Assembly (NCBI RefSeq): GCF_030812675.1
Contig: NZ_JAUSTE010000001.1
Span: 248,001 to 312,000 of the forward strand
Direction: 5' to 3'
DNA length: 64,000 nt
DNA from: Sinomonas atrocyanea
Lineage (GTDB): Bacteria; Actinomycetota; Actinomycetes; Actinomycetales; Micrococcaceae
This document shows, piece after piece, positions 44,320 to 56,178 of this stretch. Both the position numbers and the translations under genes were made by a program. A model generated the notes under the pieces. That model saw nothing but the letters and a program-made list of their open reading frames with translations, ran no database searches and had not been told where the DNA came from. Within the stretch, counting starts at the first letter, position 1. Each line of letters opens with the position of its first letter.

Positions 44320-45849
44320 TCAGTACTTGACGAATTTGACGATCACGTGGCCCGGGCCGCTCCAGCGCCCCTGCTCCGCGAACCCGCGGCTGCGGAGGAA
44401 CTCCTCCTCCTGGGGCTTCTCCACGGGCCGGATCGCGAAGACGACCTTCTGCCGGTCCACGAGCGCCGATCGGCTCTCGAGCGGGAACCTCTGGTTGAAG
44501 ATCAGGCCCCACTGTGCGGCGCTGATGCCGCGCGTGAGGTCCACGAGTCCCTCGAAGGGCCGCGGGTAGGCGGCGATGAACAGGTCCTCGCCCGCCGCGA
44601 CCGCGAAGGACTCCCCCGGCCGGGCGTGGTCCCGGATCGTGTCCGCGACGAAGCGGAAGTCGTCGGAAGGGCTCCGGGCGAACTCCGTCCGCTGTCCGGC
44701 GATGGCCAGGAGTGCGCCGCCGGCGAGCGTCAGCGCGGCAGCCCCGGCAACCCAGCGGGCGGCCGCGGGCCGTGTGAGGGACACTGCTCCGTTGGCGGCG
44801 AGCAGGCACAGCCCGGGCGCAGTGAAGGTGAGGTAGCGCGGAAGGTAGTAGGAGCTGCCCATCAGGGCCGAGCCGACCAGGAGGACGGCGAGCGGGACGG
44901 TGATGAGCGCCAGGCCGAGCACGGTCGAGAACGAGCGCGGGCGGCGGACCACGCCCCAGACCGCCAGCGCCAGGACGGCGACGGCGGTCATCACCATGCC
45001 GACGACGAGCGGCGCCGAGGCCGCCGGGACGATGCCGGTGTCGGTCCACATCGCAGCGTGCGAGAAGTACTGCAGGAAGACGATCTCGCGGCCCACATGC
45101 CAGTCGAGGGGCGGGATCCACGCGACCTGGAACGTCTGGCGCGAGGCGGCCGCGGCGACCCAGGCCGCCACGCCGGCGGCCGGGACGCTCGCCAGGGCCA
45201 CCTTCCACCAGTGGGGGCGGAGGCGCCGGTCGGCGAGGGCCGCGAGCACCGCGACCGGGGCGAGCAGGATGCAGTAGAACGACAGGCCGGTGGACACCAG
45301 GAGCGCGGCCCCGAGGCCCGCGGCGGCGCGCCACCGTCCGCTCTCCCGGAGGGCGGCCAGGGCCGCGATGCAGAGGGATGTGCCGAGGACCGTGAGCGCG
45401 TACGAGCGCGCGTCCGTCGCCGCGAACTGGAACCTCGGCAGCAGGACCAGCACGACGGCCGCGGCGAGCCCCGTCCGCGGGCCACCGAGCCGCCGGGCCG
45501 CGACTGCCAGGGCGGCGGCCGCCGCGGCGCCCGCAGCGATGCTCGGCGCCCGCAGGGTCAGCTCGCTCACGCCCACCGCGTCGGTCAGCGACTTGACGAG
45601 CATGTAGTAGAGGCCGTGGACGACGTCGACCTTGCCGAGCATGAAGAACAGCTCGGGCCAGGAGCGGCGGACGGCGCTGGCGGTCGCCGCCTCGTCGGTC
45701 CACAGGCTGGGGACCCAGGAGGCCGGCACGAGGGTGACGAGGGCGAGGGCTGCGGCCGCCAGCGGAAGGAGCAGGCGTCCGCGCGGGGAGCCGTGGGTCG
45801 CTTCGACGGCGCGGGCGTGGGTCCCCCGCAGGGGGCCTGCGTGGCTCAC
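44320..45849 (-). CDS. GT-C (GT39/ArnT-like) membrane glycosyltransferase
   Basis: A 509-aa polytopic protein with about 10-12 hydrophobic segments. The first extracytoplasmic loop contains SLWTDEAATASAV with the Asp-Glu pair typical of mannosyl- and aminoarabinosyl-transferases that use polyprenyl-phosphate sugars. The C-terminal soluble part (about 400-509) ends VIVKFVKY. The GTG start overlaps the ABC-ATPase stop (GTGA). It likely modifies the glycan moved by the ABC exporter just upstream. Confidence 0.8.
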   Translation of the reverse strand: MSHAGPLRGTHARAVEATHGSPRGRLLLPLAAAALALVTLVPASWVPSLWTDEAATASAVRRSWPELFFMLGKVDVVHGLYYMLVKSLTDAVGVSELTLRAPSIAAGAAAAAALAVAARRLGGPRTGLAAAVVLVLLPRFQFAATDARSYALTVLGTSLCIAALAALRESGRWRAAAGLGAALLVSTGLSFYCILLAPVAVLAALADRRLRPHWWKVALASVPAAGVAAWVAAAASRQTFQVAWIPPLDWHVGREIVFLQYFSHAAMWTDTGIVPAASAPLVVGMVMTAVAVLALAVWGVVRRPRSFSTVLGLALITVPLAVLLVGSALMGSSYYLPRYLTFTAPGLCLLAANGAVSLTRPAAARWVAGAAALTLAGGALLAIAGQRTEFARSPSDDFRFVADTIRDHARPGESFAVAAGEDLFIAAYPRPFEGLVDLTRGISAAQWGLIFNQRFPLESRSALVDRQKVVFAIRPVEKPQEEEFLRSRGFAEQGRWSGPGHVIVKFVKY

Positions 45850-46622
45850 GCCTCCGTGCCTGCGGACTCCGAGCTGCGGCGGCGGAGCTCCTTGACGACC
45901 TCGTGCACCTCGCCGTCCATGATCACCCTGCCATGCTCGAGCAGCACTCCGCGCTCGCAGATGGTCGAGACGAGGTCGAGGTCGTGGCTCACCACGAACA
46001 GGGTCTTGCCCGCCGCGGCGAGCTCCTTGATCTTGGAGATGCACTTGCGCTGGAAGGGCTCGTCGCCCACGGCGAGGATCTCGTCGATGAGGAAGACCTC
46101 GGGATCCGTGTGGACCGCGATGCTGAAGGCGAGGCGCAGGTACATGCCGGAGGAGTAGAACTTGACCTCGGTGTCGATGAACTCGCCGATCTCGGAGAAC
46201 TCGACGATCGAGTCGAACATCGCGTCGATCTGCTGCTCCGACATGCCCAGGATCGCGCCGTTGAGGTAGACGTTGTCGCGCCCGCTGAGGTCGTGGTGGA
46301 AGCCCGCGCCCACCTCGATGAGTCCGGCGACGCGGCCGCGCGTGCGCACCGAGCCGGCATCCGGCTGGAGCACCCCGGAGATGAGCTTGAGGAGGGTCGA
46401 CTTGCCCGAGCCGTTCAGGCCCATCAGGGCGACGGTCTCGCCCTCCTCCACGTGGAGGGAGACGTCCTTGAGCGCGTCGAACTTCTTCGAGATGTCCCCG
46501 CGACGGCCGCGGAGGATCCACATGACCGCTTCCTTGAGGGACCGGGTGTGGCGGAGCACGAACTCCTTGCGCACCCCCTGGACGGTGATGGCGGTCTGCA
46601 TCGTGACGGTGTGCTCAGCCAT
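45846..46622 (-). CDS. Polysaccharide ABC exporter ATPase (Wzt/TagH-like)
   Basis: A 258-aa ATPase. Walker A is GLNGSGKSTLLK near 68, the signature is the polysaccharide-exporter type YSSGMYLRLAFSIA, and Walker B is VFLIDEILAVGD. The Y-S-S-G-M signature is diagnostic for O-antigen and teichoic-acid exporters. It lacks the extra C-terminal carbohydrate-binding domain of long Wzt proteins, so chain-end recognition is not expected. Starts on the base after the permease stop codon. Confidence 0.93.
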   Translation of the reverse strand: MAEHTVTMQTAITVQGVRKEFVLRHTRSLKEAVMWILRGRRGDISKKFDALKDVSLHVEEGETVALMGLNGSGKSTLLKLISGVLQPDAGSVRTRGRVAGLIEVGAGFHHDLSGRDNVYLNGAILGMSEQQIDAMFDSIVEFSEIGEFIDTEVKFYSSGMYLRLAFSIAVHTDPEVFLIDEILAVGDEPFQRKCISKIKELAAAGKTLFVVSHDLDLVSTICERGVLLEHGRVIMDGEVHEVVKELRRRSSESAGTEA

Positions 46623-47490
46623 TCACAGCTCCTGCGCGAACTTGACCGACAGGCGCGAGAACGTGAACTGCCCCACGAGGAGGATGGCCACCGTCACGAC
46701 GCCCGCGAGGGGGAACCACAGCTCGAACAGTCCCGGCACGGTGGCGGTCGACGGCGCGGCGAGCTGCGCGCCGTCGAGCGTCGGGCGCCAGAACGCCCAG
46801 TGGAACACCTCGACGGCGACGGTCATGGGATTGAGCTGGTAGAGCGGGAAGAACGGCCCGAGCACCCGCTCGACCTGGCTCCAGAGATAGAGGACGGGAG
46901 AGGCCCAGGTGACCATCATGATCAGCAGGTCGACGAGGTTCTCCGAATCGCGGAAGTAGACGTTGATGGCGCCGAAGAACAGCCCGAGGCCGATGGCGAG
47001 CACTGCCAGCATGACGAAGGCCGCGATCAGGGCGAGCACCGACCACAGGGTCGGCAGCCAGCCGAAGAACAGGCAGACCACCAGGAGGATGAGGACCTGG
47101 GGCAGGAAGTGCGCCGCGGACACCCACACGCTCGCGACCGGGAACAGTTCGCGGGGCAGGTAGATCTTCCGGATGAGGTCCCGGTTGTTCACGATCGACC
47201 GCGTGGCATTGCCCAGTGCCTCTGTGAAGAAGTTCACGAGGACGATGCCGGCGAACAGGTAGATCGGGTAGTTCGGCGTGGAGCCCTGTGCGTTGAGGAA
47301 GAGCCCCAGGGCGATGTAGAACACCAGGAACTGCATGCCCGGGCGCATGTAGGACCAGACGATGCCGAGGACCGACCCGCGGTAGCGGACCTTGATCTCC
47401 TTGCGGACCAGGAGCTTGAGCAGGAAGCGGTTCCGGTAGACGTCCTTGAGGCCGCCACTGCGCCCGGGCTGGGTCAGGCCCGCTTCGACG

Positions 47491-47504
<14 letters not shown>
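46623..47504 (-). CDS. Polysaccharide ABC exporter permease (Wzm/TagG-like)
   Basis: A 293-aa ABC-2-type permease with six hydrophobic segments. The N-terminal amphipathic KDVYRNRFLLKLLVRKEIKV and RGSVLGIVWSYMRPGMQFLV are typical of Wzm/TagG. Together with the Wzt-like ATPase it exports a lipid-linked glycan, plausibly a galactan since GlfT2-like and Glf genes sit directly upstream. The GTG at 47504 has GGAGGAAGG a few bases upstream and is preferred over the ATG at 47519, which contains that site. Confidence 0.9.
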
Positions 47505-50798
<3,294 letters not shown>

Positions 50799-50934
50799 TC
50801 AGATTACCCGAGCGGCTCCGGCTTCCCTGAATCGCTCCCGGCCGGGGTTGTCCACAACGGCCATCCTGCCCGTGGTTACGCCGCCGGCCGGCTGCCTAGC
50901 GTTGACGGACGGCGGTGCCGACGGAGGGAGGGCC

Positions 50935-53900
50935 ATGGAACTGCACTGCACACTCGTCTCGCCGGACGCCGGCAGCGCCCGGGCGGGGTGCATGCGGCGG
51001 GAACTGGTGGTCCACGCCGCCGACGGTTCCGCCGGCGGCGAGGTCGCCGCGGCCCTGGAGGCCGCCTACGGCAGCGGCGACTGTACCGTGGAGGGCGTCC
51101 CGCTGGCCATGCTCGTGGTAGGCAGGGCTCCGCTGACCAGCGGTGCGGTCCTCATTGCCTCCGGCGCTGACCGCAGCCGCAGCCGGGCAGTGCCTCCCCC
51201 GCTCTCGCTCGTGGTGCACACGGGGCCCGCGGCAGGCACGGTGGTGCCGATCGGGCGGGGCACGCTCAGGCTCGGCCGCGCCCCGGGCGGCGAAGGCCCC
51301 CGCCTGGCCCTGCCCGATCCCGAGCTCTCCCGCGAGCACGCCCTGATCGAGGTGACGGACGCCGCGGCCGCCGTCACCGACCTCGGCAGCGCCAACGGCG
51401 TCTGGGTCGGCGGCCGGCGGGTCCAGCGCGCGGAGCTCTGCGCGGGCCAGGCCTTCCGGCTGGGATCGTGCACGTGCACCCTCGTGTTCGGGGCCGAGGA
51501 GGCCCTCCTCGATGCTGCCGCCGGCTCCGGCCCGGGCGCTCCCCTGCGGGTGGTCCGCCACATGCCGCCGCCGCGTCGGGCGGCGATCATCACGATGGCC
51601 GCGCTCCCCCTGGCCGTGGGAGTGGCGCTGGCGCTGGCCACCGGCCTGTGGATGTTCCTGGCGTTCACGGCCGTCTCCGCCGTCTCGGTCCTCGTCCCGC
51701 TCATCGAGGGGCGGTCGGCGCGCCGCGACTTCGAGCGGCGGCTCGCGGCAGCGGCCGACGACGACGGCGCACGCCGGCGCGCGAGGGCACCCGATCTGGG
51801 GCTCCTCGCGAGGTCCTCCGGCTCCGCGGGCCTCCGCGACGGCAGCGACGCGGACCCCGCGGGCTCGCCGGTCCACGCGCGCCTCGGCACGGCAGACCAG
51901 CCGGCGGACGTCGTGATCGAACCCGAAGCAGCGCGTGCCGCTCCGCCCCGGCTGGCCGCTGCCCCCTTCACGGCCCCGCTCCGGGGAGTCCTCGGGCTCG
52001 ACGGCGGCGCGGAGTCCGTCGATGGTCTCATGCGCTCGCTCCTCCTCCAGCTCGCCCGGCTGCCGGCAGCGGCAGGCCTGGGCATCGCCGTGGTCGGCGG
52101 CGCGGACAGGCTACGGCTGGCGGCACGGTTCCTTCCGCGGCTCAGGTTCCTCCCCGCGGGCCTCCCGCGGGGCTGCCCCGACGCCGCCCTTCCGGGCTGC
52201 CTCCGCGGCATCCTCCTCGTCCTTCCGGGCACCCGCGCGGAATCCTGCGCGGCGGCCGTCGAGGCGGCACATGGACGGGGCTGGCCCGTGGTCGCCCCCG
52301 TGGACAGCCTGGCCGTGCTCCCGCACGCCACCGTCCGCCTCGATGGCAGGCGCTCGGCCCTCATCCGCGACGGCACCACGTCCTGCTTCCTCCCGGACCT
52401 CATGACGGCCGAGGCCTTCGAGAACGCCGCGCGGCGCGCCGGCCGGTCGGCCCAGGAAGCGGGGCCGGCCGGGATCCCGGACCGGTGCGGGCTCGATGCG
52501 CTCGTGCCGCTCGGCTCGGCCGGGGTCGCAGCGGCGTGGGACAGGAGCGCGCAGGAGCCCGGCGTCAGGTTCCCCGTCGGATGCTCCGCGGCGGGCACGG
52601 TCACGCTCGATCTCGTGGCCCACGGCCCGCACCTGCTCGTGGCGGGCACCACCGGATCGGGCAAGTCGGAGTTCCTGCGCACCCTCGTCGCCGCAGCGGC
52701 CGCAACGCACTCGCCGGCTCGCCTCACCTTCCTGCTCGTGGACTTCAAGGGCGGCTCAGGCCTCGCTCCGCTCGCCGGGCTCCCGCACTGCGTGGGGCTG
52801 GTCACCGATCTCGCCGAGGGCGGCATGGACCGCACGCTCGCGTCGCTGCGGGCAGAGCTCACACGGCGTGAGCGGCTGCTGGGCAGCGTGGGCGCGGCGG
52901 ACGTGGTCGACTACGTGCGGCTCGGCGGCGACCTGCCCCGGCTCGTCCTGGTCGTCGACGAGTTCAGGGTGCTCATGGACGAGGCGCCGGCCGCGCTCGC
53001 AGAGCTCATGCGCATCGCGACGGTGGGCCGGTCACTGGGCATGCACCTCGTCATGGCCACACAGCGCCCGCAGGGTGCCCTCTCCGCGGACATCCGCGCG
53101 AACGTGACCACGAGCATTGCCCTGCGGATGCAGCACGAGGCCGAGTCCTCGGACGTCCTGGGGTCCCCGCTGGCCGCCCACATCCCCATCGGACTCCCGG
53201 GCAGGGCCTACCTGGCCATCGGGGGCGATGGTCCCCTGGAGTTCCAGTCCGCCTCGCTCGGGCCTTCCACGGGGCGCCCCGCCGCCGTGCGCGTGACCGA
53301 TGCCCGCCGATGGCCCGACGCCGGGCACGGCGCCGCCCGGGAGGGCCGACCGGCACCGGCCGAGGCCGCGGTGCCCCTCGTCGAGGCCGCGCGTCGCGCG
53401 TGGGCTGCGGCGGGCCGTACCCCCGTCAGGAAGCCGGTGGCCCCTCCCCTGCCGCCGCGGCTCACAGTCGACGAAGCGGCCGCGTGCTCCGCGAGCCTCG
53501 CACCGGTGTCCCCGGACACGATGCCGCCGCCGGGCGCCGGACGCCACGCTGTCCCCGACCTCATCCACCTCGGCCTCGTCGATGTCCCGCACGAGCAGCG
53601 GGTCGCCAGGCTGGACTGGAATCCCGGGCCGGACGGGCACCTCGCGCTCGTGGGGCCGGCGACGGCCGGAACGGCGGACGCCCTCGCGGCAGTCGTCTCA
53701 CAGCTTGCCGACGGGGACGCCGTCCGCCACCTGTACCTCCTCGACGGGGACGGCTCCCTCGGCCCCTGGCGCGGCCATCCGCGGGTAGGGGCGCACGTCA
53801 GCCTCGGCGACCTGCGGCGGGCGGCGCGCGTCATCGCGAGGCTGGACGAGGAGTGTGCCCGCCGCCTCCTCCCCGGGACCGGCGCGCACACGCCGGTCCC

Positions 53901-54996
53901 GCTCGCCGTCGTCGTCTCGGCGTGGGGTGCCTGGATCTCGGCCCTGCGGCAGAGCCCGCAGGCCTGGGCGGAGGAAGGACTGGGCGACCTCGTCAGGAAC
54001 GGGCCCGCGGCCGGCCTGAGCGTCGTCGCGGCCGGCGAGCGCGAGCTGGTCGGCTCACGGCCGTTCGCGGGCATGGCCGCGCGGCTCTTCTTTCCGAGCG
54101 GGGCCACCGAGGAGGCCCGCCTGTCATGGCCGCGCCTTCCCGCGATGCCGGCACTCGCGGGCCGGGCCGCCGCTGCGGGCACCCTCATAGCCGGAGGCGC
54201 GCCCCTGGCAGCGCAGTGCTGCACGACGCAGTGCTGCACGACTGGCGCTGCGGCCGCGGGGGCCGAGGACCCCGTGGCCCCAGCACCGTCGCGGCGGCGC
54301 GGCCGCGGCGAGCCGGCCCCCTTCCGCATCGACCCGCTGCCCGCGCTCGCGCCGGCGGCCCTGGTCGCCGAGCTGGCCGGTCCCCCAGCCGCGGCGGGGA
54401 CTGCGGCAGCTGCAGGCCGCCTGCCCCTCGTCGTGGGGCTGGCCGGCGACGAGCCGGCGCCGCTGTCAATCCGCCTCGCGGTCGGCGAGGTCCTCCTCGT
54501 GCTCGGTGCGCCGGGCTCCGGCAAGAGCACCCTGCTCGCCGCCCTGCCGACGATGAACCCGACGGTCGACTTCGTCGCCACGGATCCGCAGTCCCGGGCC
54601 AGGGACTGGCAGGCCGCGCTCGACCGACGCATCGAGACCGGTCCCGGGGCCGCCCTGGCGGAGCGGACCGTGCTCCTCGTCGACGACGCGGACCAGCTGG
54701 ACGCGGCGGAGAACCGGCTGCTCTCGCGGCTGCTCGAGACCGGTGCACGGATCGTGGCCACCGCGGGCTACAGCGCCAGCCTCTACGCCCGGTGCCCCCT
54801 GGCGCTCACGGTGCGCGGGTCCGGGACCGGCATCCTCATCGCGCCGCGCACCGCGGGCGACGGGGAAGTCCTCGGGGTCCGGGTCGACGCTCCGGGACAT
54901 GTCCCGCCCGGCCGCGGGGTGGCCCTCATCGGCGGTCGGCTGACGGACGTGCAGCTCGGGGTGGACGGACCGCGTTCCGAGGCCGCCGCCCCGTAG
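50935..54996 (+). CDS. FHA-domain FtsK/SpoIIIE ATPase, EssC/EccC-like
   Basis: A 1353-aa protein. FHA domain at about 95-180 with LRLGRAP and SREHALIEV plus GSANGVWV; two close membrane helices at about 215-258; then several RecA-like FtsK modules. The main module has Walker A AGTTGSGKSE near 568 and Walker B LVLVVDEFRVLMD near 669. A third, degenerate module lies near 900 (VGPATAGTAD), and a last one has Walker A GAPGSGKST near 1190. This is the layout of type VII secretion motor proteins. No WXG100 substrates, EccD-like channel or mycosin is adjacent, so it may work alone or with distant genes. ATG with GGAGGGAGG upstream; the frame extends upstream only into glf antisense. Confidence 0.88.
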   Translation: MELHCTLVSPDAGSARAGCMRRELVVHAADGSAGGEVAAALEAAYGSGDCTVEGVPLAMLVVGRAPLTSGAVLIASGADRSRSRAVPPPLSLVVHTGPAAGTVVPIGRGTLRLGRAPGGEGPRLALPDPELSREHALIEVTDAAAAVTDLGSANGVWVGGRRVQRAELCAGQAFRLGSCTCTLVFGAEEALLDAAAGSGPGAPLRVVRHMPPPRRAAIITMAALPLAVGVALALATGLWMFLAFTAVSAVSVLVPLIEGRSARRDFERRLAAAADDDGARRRARAPDLGLLARSSGSAGLRDGSDADPAGSPVHARLGTADQPADVVIEPEAARAAPPRLAAAPFTAPLRGVLGLDGGAESVDGLMRSLLLQLARLPAAAGLGIAVVGGADRLRLAARFLPRLRFLPAGLPRGCPDAALPGCLRGILLVLPGTRAESCAAAVEAAHGRGWPVVAPVDSLAVLPHATVRLDGRRSALIRDGTTSCFLPDLMTAEAFENAARRAGRSAQEAGPAGIPDRCGLDALVPLGSAGVAAAWDRSAQEPGVRFPVGCSAAGTVTLDLVAHGPHLLVAGTTGSGKSEFLRTLVAAAAATHSPARLTFLLVDFKGGSGLAPLAGLPHCVGLVTDLAEGGMDRTLASLRAELTRRERLLGSVGAADVVDYVRLGGDLPRLVLVVDEFRVLMDEAPAALAELMRIATVGRSLGMHLVMATQRPQGALSADIRANVTTSIALRMQHEAESSDVLGSPLAAHIPIGLPGRAYLAIGGDGPLEFQSASLGPSTGRPAAVRVTDARRWPDAGHGAAREGRPAPAEAAVPLVEAARRAWAAAGRTPVRKPVAPPLPPRLTVDEAAACSASLAPVSPDTMPPPGAGRHAVPDLIHLGLVDVPHEQRVARLDWNPGPDGHLALVGPATAGTADALAAVVSQLADGDAVRHLYLLDGDGSLGPWRGHPRVGAHVSLGDLRRAARVIARLDEECARRLLPGTGAHTPVPLAVVVSAWGAWISALRQSPQAWAEEGLGDLVRNGPAAGLSVVAAGERELVGSRPFAGMAARLFFPSGATEEARLSWPRLPAMPALAGRAAAAGTLIAGGAPLAAQCCTTQCCTTGAAAAGAEDPVAPAPSRRRGRGEPAPFRIDPLPALAPAALVAELAGPPAAAGTAAAAGRLPLVVGLAGDEPAPLSIRLAVGEVLLVLGAPGSGKSTLLAALPTMNPTVDFVATDPQSRARDWQAALDRRIETGPGAALAERTVLLVDDADQLDAAENRLLSRLLETGARIVATAGYSASLYARCPLALTVRGSGTGILIAPRTAGDGEVLGVRVDAPGHVPPGRGVALIGGRLTDVQLGVDGPRSEAAAP
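54214..54243 (+). repeat. 15-bp tandem duplication creating QCCTT-QCCTT
   Basis: Bases 54214-54228 and 54229-54243 are the same 15-mer except for the last base. In the ATPase they encode two copies of Gln-Cys-Cys-Thr-Thr, so four Cys in a row of ten residues, in a low-complexity linker between modules three and four. This looks like replication slippage. No other Cys cluster exists in this protein. Confidence 0.8.
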
Positions 54997-55026
54997 CCCG
55001 GCGCGGGGCAGGCCGTCCCCGGGCCC

Positions 55027-55512
55027 TCAGCCCCTCCCGGCGCCTGTGCCGCCCGCGTCGGGCGTGTCGGCTTCCGGGCCGTCCGCCCTGCCCGCACCGC
55101 CCGGGCGGCGGCCGCTCCCCTGCGTGAGGGCGAGGACGCGCTTGTCGAAGAGGAGGAAGAGCGCCGCGACGGCCGGCACCACGATGGCCAGTCCGAGGAC
55201 GACGACGCCGCCGGTGAGCGTCGGCACACCGATGACCAGCGCGAACAGCTGCGCCACGAGTGCGGCCGACCGGGGCCAGCGACGCCCCCGCCACAGGAAG
55301 ACCCCCGCGGAGGCCAGCCAGGCCCCGAACGCAGCGAGGAGCACGAGGGTGAACGCCGCCCCGCCGGGGGACGTCTCGGCGTTGCCCGCCAGGAGCTCTA
55401 CGGCGTAGAAGATCGCGAATCCGACGAGGACCGCCGACTCGAGCAGCACGATGGCCACGAGCACGGCGAGGGTCCAGGGGCTCTGCAGCGGCGGGACTTC
55501 TGGCGTAGGCAC
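55027..55512 (-). CDS. Small hypothetical membrane protein, four TM segments
   Basis: A 161-aa protein of unknown function with hydrophobic stretches at about 12-35, 50-72, 80-102 and 103-122 and a disordered Gly/Arg/Asp-rich C-terminal tail. It is convergent with the EssC-like gene (30 bp between stops) and divergent from whiB1. I recognise no catalytic motif. Similar small membrane proteins are common in Micrococcaceae, but I cannot name a family. Confidence 0.65.
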   Translation of the reverse strand: MPTPEVPPLQSPWTLAVLVAIVLLESAVLVGFAIFYAVELLAGNAETSPGGAAFTLVLLAAFGAWLASAGVFLWRGRRWPRSAALVAQLFALVIGVPTLTGGVVVLGLAIVVPAVAALFLLFDKRVLALTQGSGRRPGGAGRADGPEADTPDAGGTGAGRG

Positions 55513-55723
55513 ATCCGCACGATACCCGAGGCTGGAGCCCCCGTGGCCCGCCTCCTCCAGTCCCGCCCCGCCGCGGCTCCCCAGGACCGGAAAGGGTGTG
55601 ACGCATCCCTCTCCCCCGGGGCCCGAATCCTGCCCCGGACCCCTTGTTTACACCCAGTTAACGTGACAACCTTAATGAAGTTGACCGCGGGGCCCCACAG
55701 GCCCCTTTGCTTTGGACGACCTC

Positions 55724-55737
55724 GTGAATGTTTTCAC
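55724..55737 (+). promoter_or_regulatory. CRP/Cmr-like binding site (GTGA-N6-TCAC) upstream of whiB1
   Basis: A perfect GTGA-N6-TCAC palindrome is the core of CRP-family operators (CRP, GlxR, Rv3676). It is centred about 48 bases before the whiB1 start codon, in the 266-bp gap 55513-55778. In Mycobacterium tuberculosis the whiB1 promoter is controlled by the CRP-family protein Rv3676, so the site is in a meaningful place. Whether it activates or represses depends on the start of transcription, which I cannot fix. A TTTACA at 55647 with TTAAT about 18 bases on is one candidate promoter. Confidence 0.55.
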
Positions 55738-55778
55738 AAGCCTTCTCGTCCCCCCAAGAACGGAGTTGCTCTACCACC

Positions 55779-56027
55779 ATGGACTGGCGTGACCGCGCGG
55801 CCTGCCTCGACAAGGATCCCGAACTCTTCTTTCCAGTCGGGAACACCGGGCCTGCCCTCCTGCAGATCGAAGAAGCCAAGAGCGTCTGCCGTCGCTGCCC
55901 CGTCGTGGACACCTGCCTCCAGTGGGCCCTCGAGTCCGGCCAGGATGCCGGGGTCTGGGGCGGCATGAGCGAAGACGAGCGCCGCGCACTCAAGCGGCGC
56001 GCGGCGCGCGCCCGCCGGGCCTCCTGA
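55779..56027 (+). CDS. whiB1: WhiB1-type iron-sulfur transcriptional regulator
   Basis: An 82-aa Wbl protein that binds a [4Fe-4S] cluster through four Cys at 9, 37, 40 and 46, exactly as in mycobacterial WhiB1. The tryptophan turn GVWGG is at 58-62, followed by a basic tail ALKRRAARARRAS that contacts DNA. WhiB1 binds the major sigma factor and responds to nitric oxide in mycobacteria. The start MDWRDRAACLDKDPELFF is the conserved N-terminus; the frame extends 17 codons upstream but those residues do not belong to the family. It is next to and convergent with a pdtaS-like gene, the same pairing as in M. tuberculosis (Rv3219/Rv3220c). Confidence 0.93.
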   Translation: MDWRDRAACLDKDPELFFPVGNTGPALLQIEEAKSVCRRCPVVDTCLQWALESGQDAGVWGGMSEDERRALKRRAARARRAS

Positions 56028-56060
56028 CCGAGCAGGCCCAGACCGAGCAGGCCCTGACCG
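56026..56060 (+). repeat. 15-bp direct repeats immediately after the whiB1 stop
   Basis: GACCGAGCAGGCCCA (56026-56040), GACCGAGCAGGCCCT (56041-56055) and a third decayed copy beginning at 56056 start inside the TGA stop codon. In one other frame the copies read as TEQAQ-TEQAL. They are probably slippage products without function, but they would lengthen any read-through product. Confidence 0.7.
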
Positions 56061-56091
56061 AGAAGACGCAGGCTTTCGAGGCCGATTTTCC

Positions 56092-56133
56092 GCCGCCCGC
56101 AGCGCTCCCCTCCACGGGGACGCGGCGGGCGGC
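56092..56133 (+). terminator. whiB1 terminator hairpin
   Basis: Arms GCCGCCCGC (56092-56100) and GCGGGCGGC (56125-56133) pair perfectly. The sequence between them can form further pairs (CCCC/GGGG), and ATTTCT follows on the plus strand. It lies about 65 bases after the whiB1 stop and before the convergent histidine kinase gene, so it may serve both. Confidence 0.65.
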
Positions 56134-56178
56134 ATTTCTATGCCCTGCCGCCGTCCGGCGTTCTGGGAGCCGATCCGG

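Noticed and set aside
43078-46158. A 1026-codon plus-strand open frame spanning the acyltransferase, binding-protein, GT-C and ABC genes
   Set aside because: It crosses several well-supported minus-strand genes, has low-complexity composition, and no recognisable domain or ribosome site.
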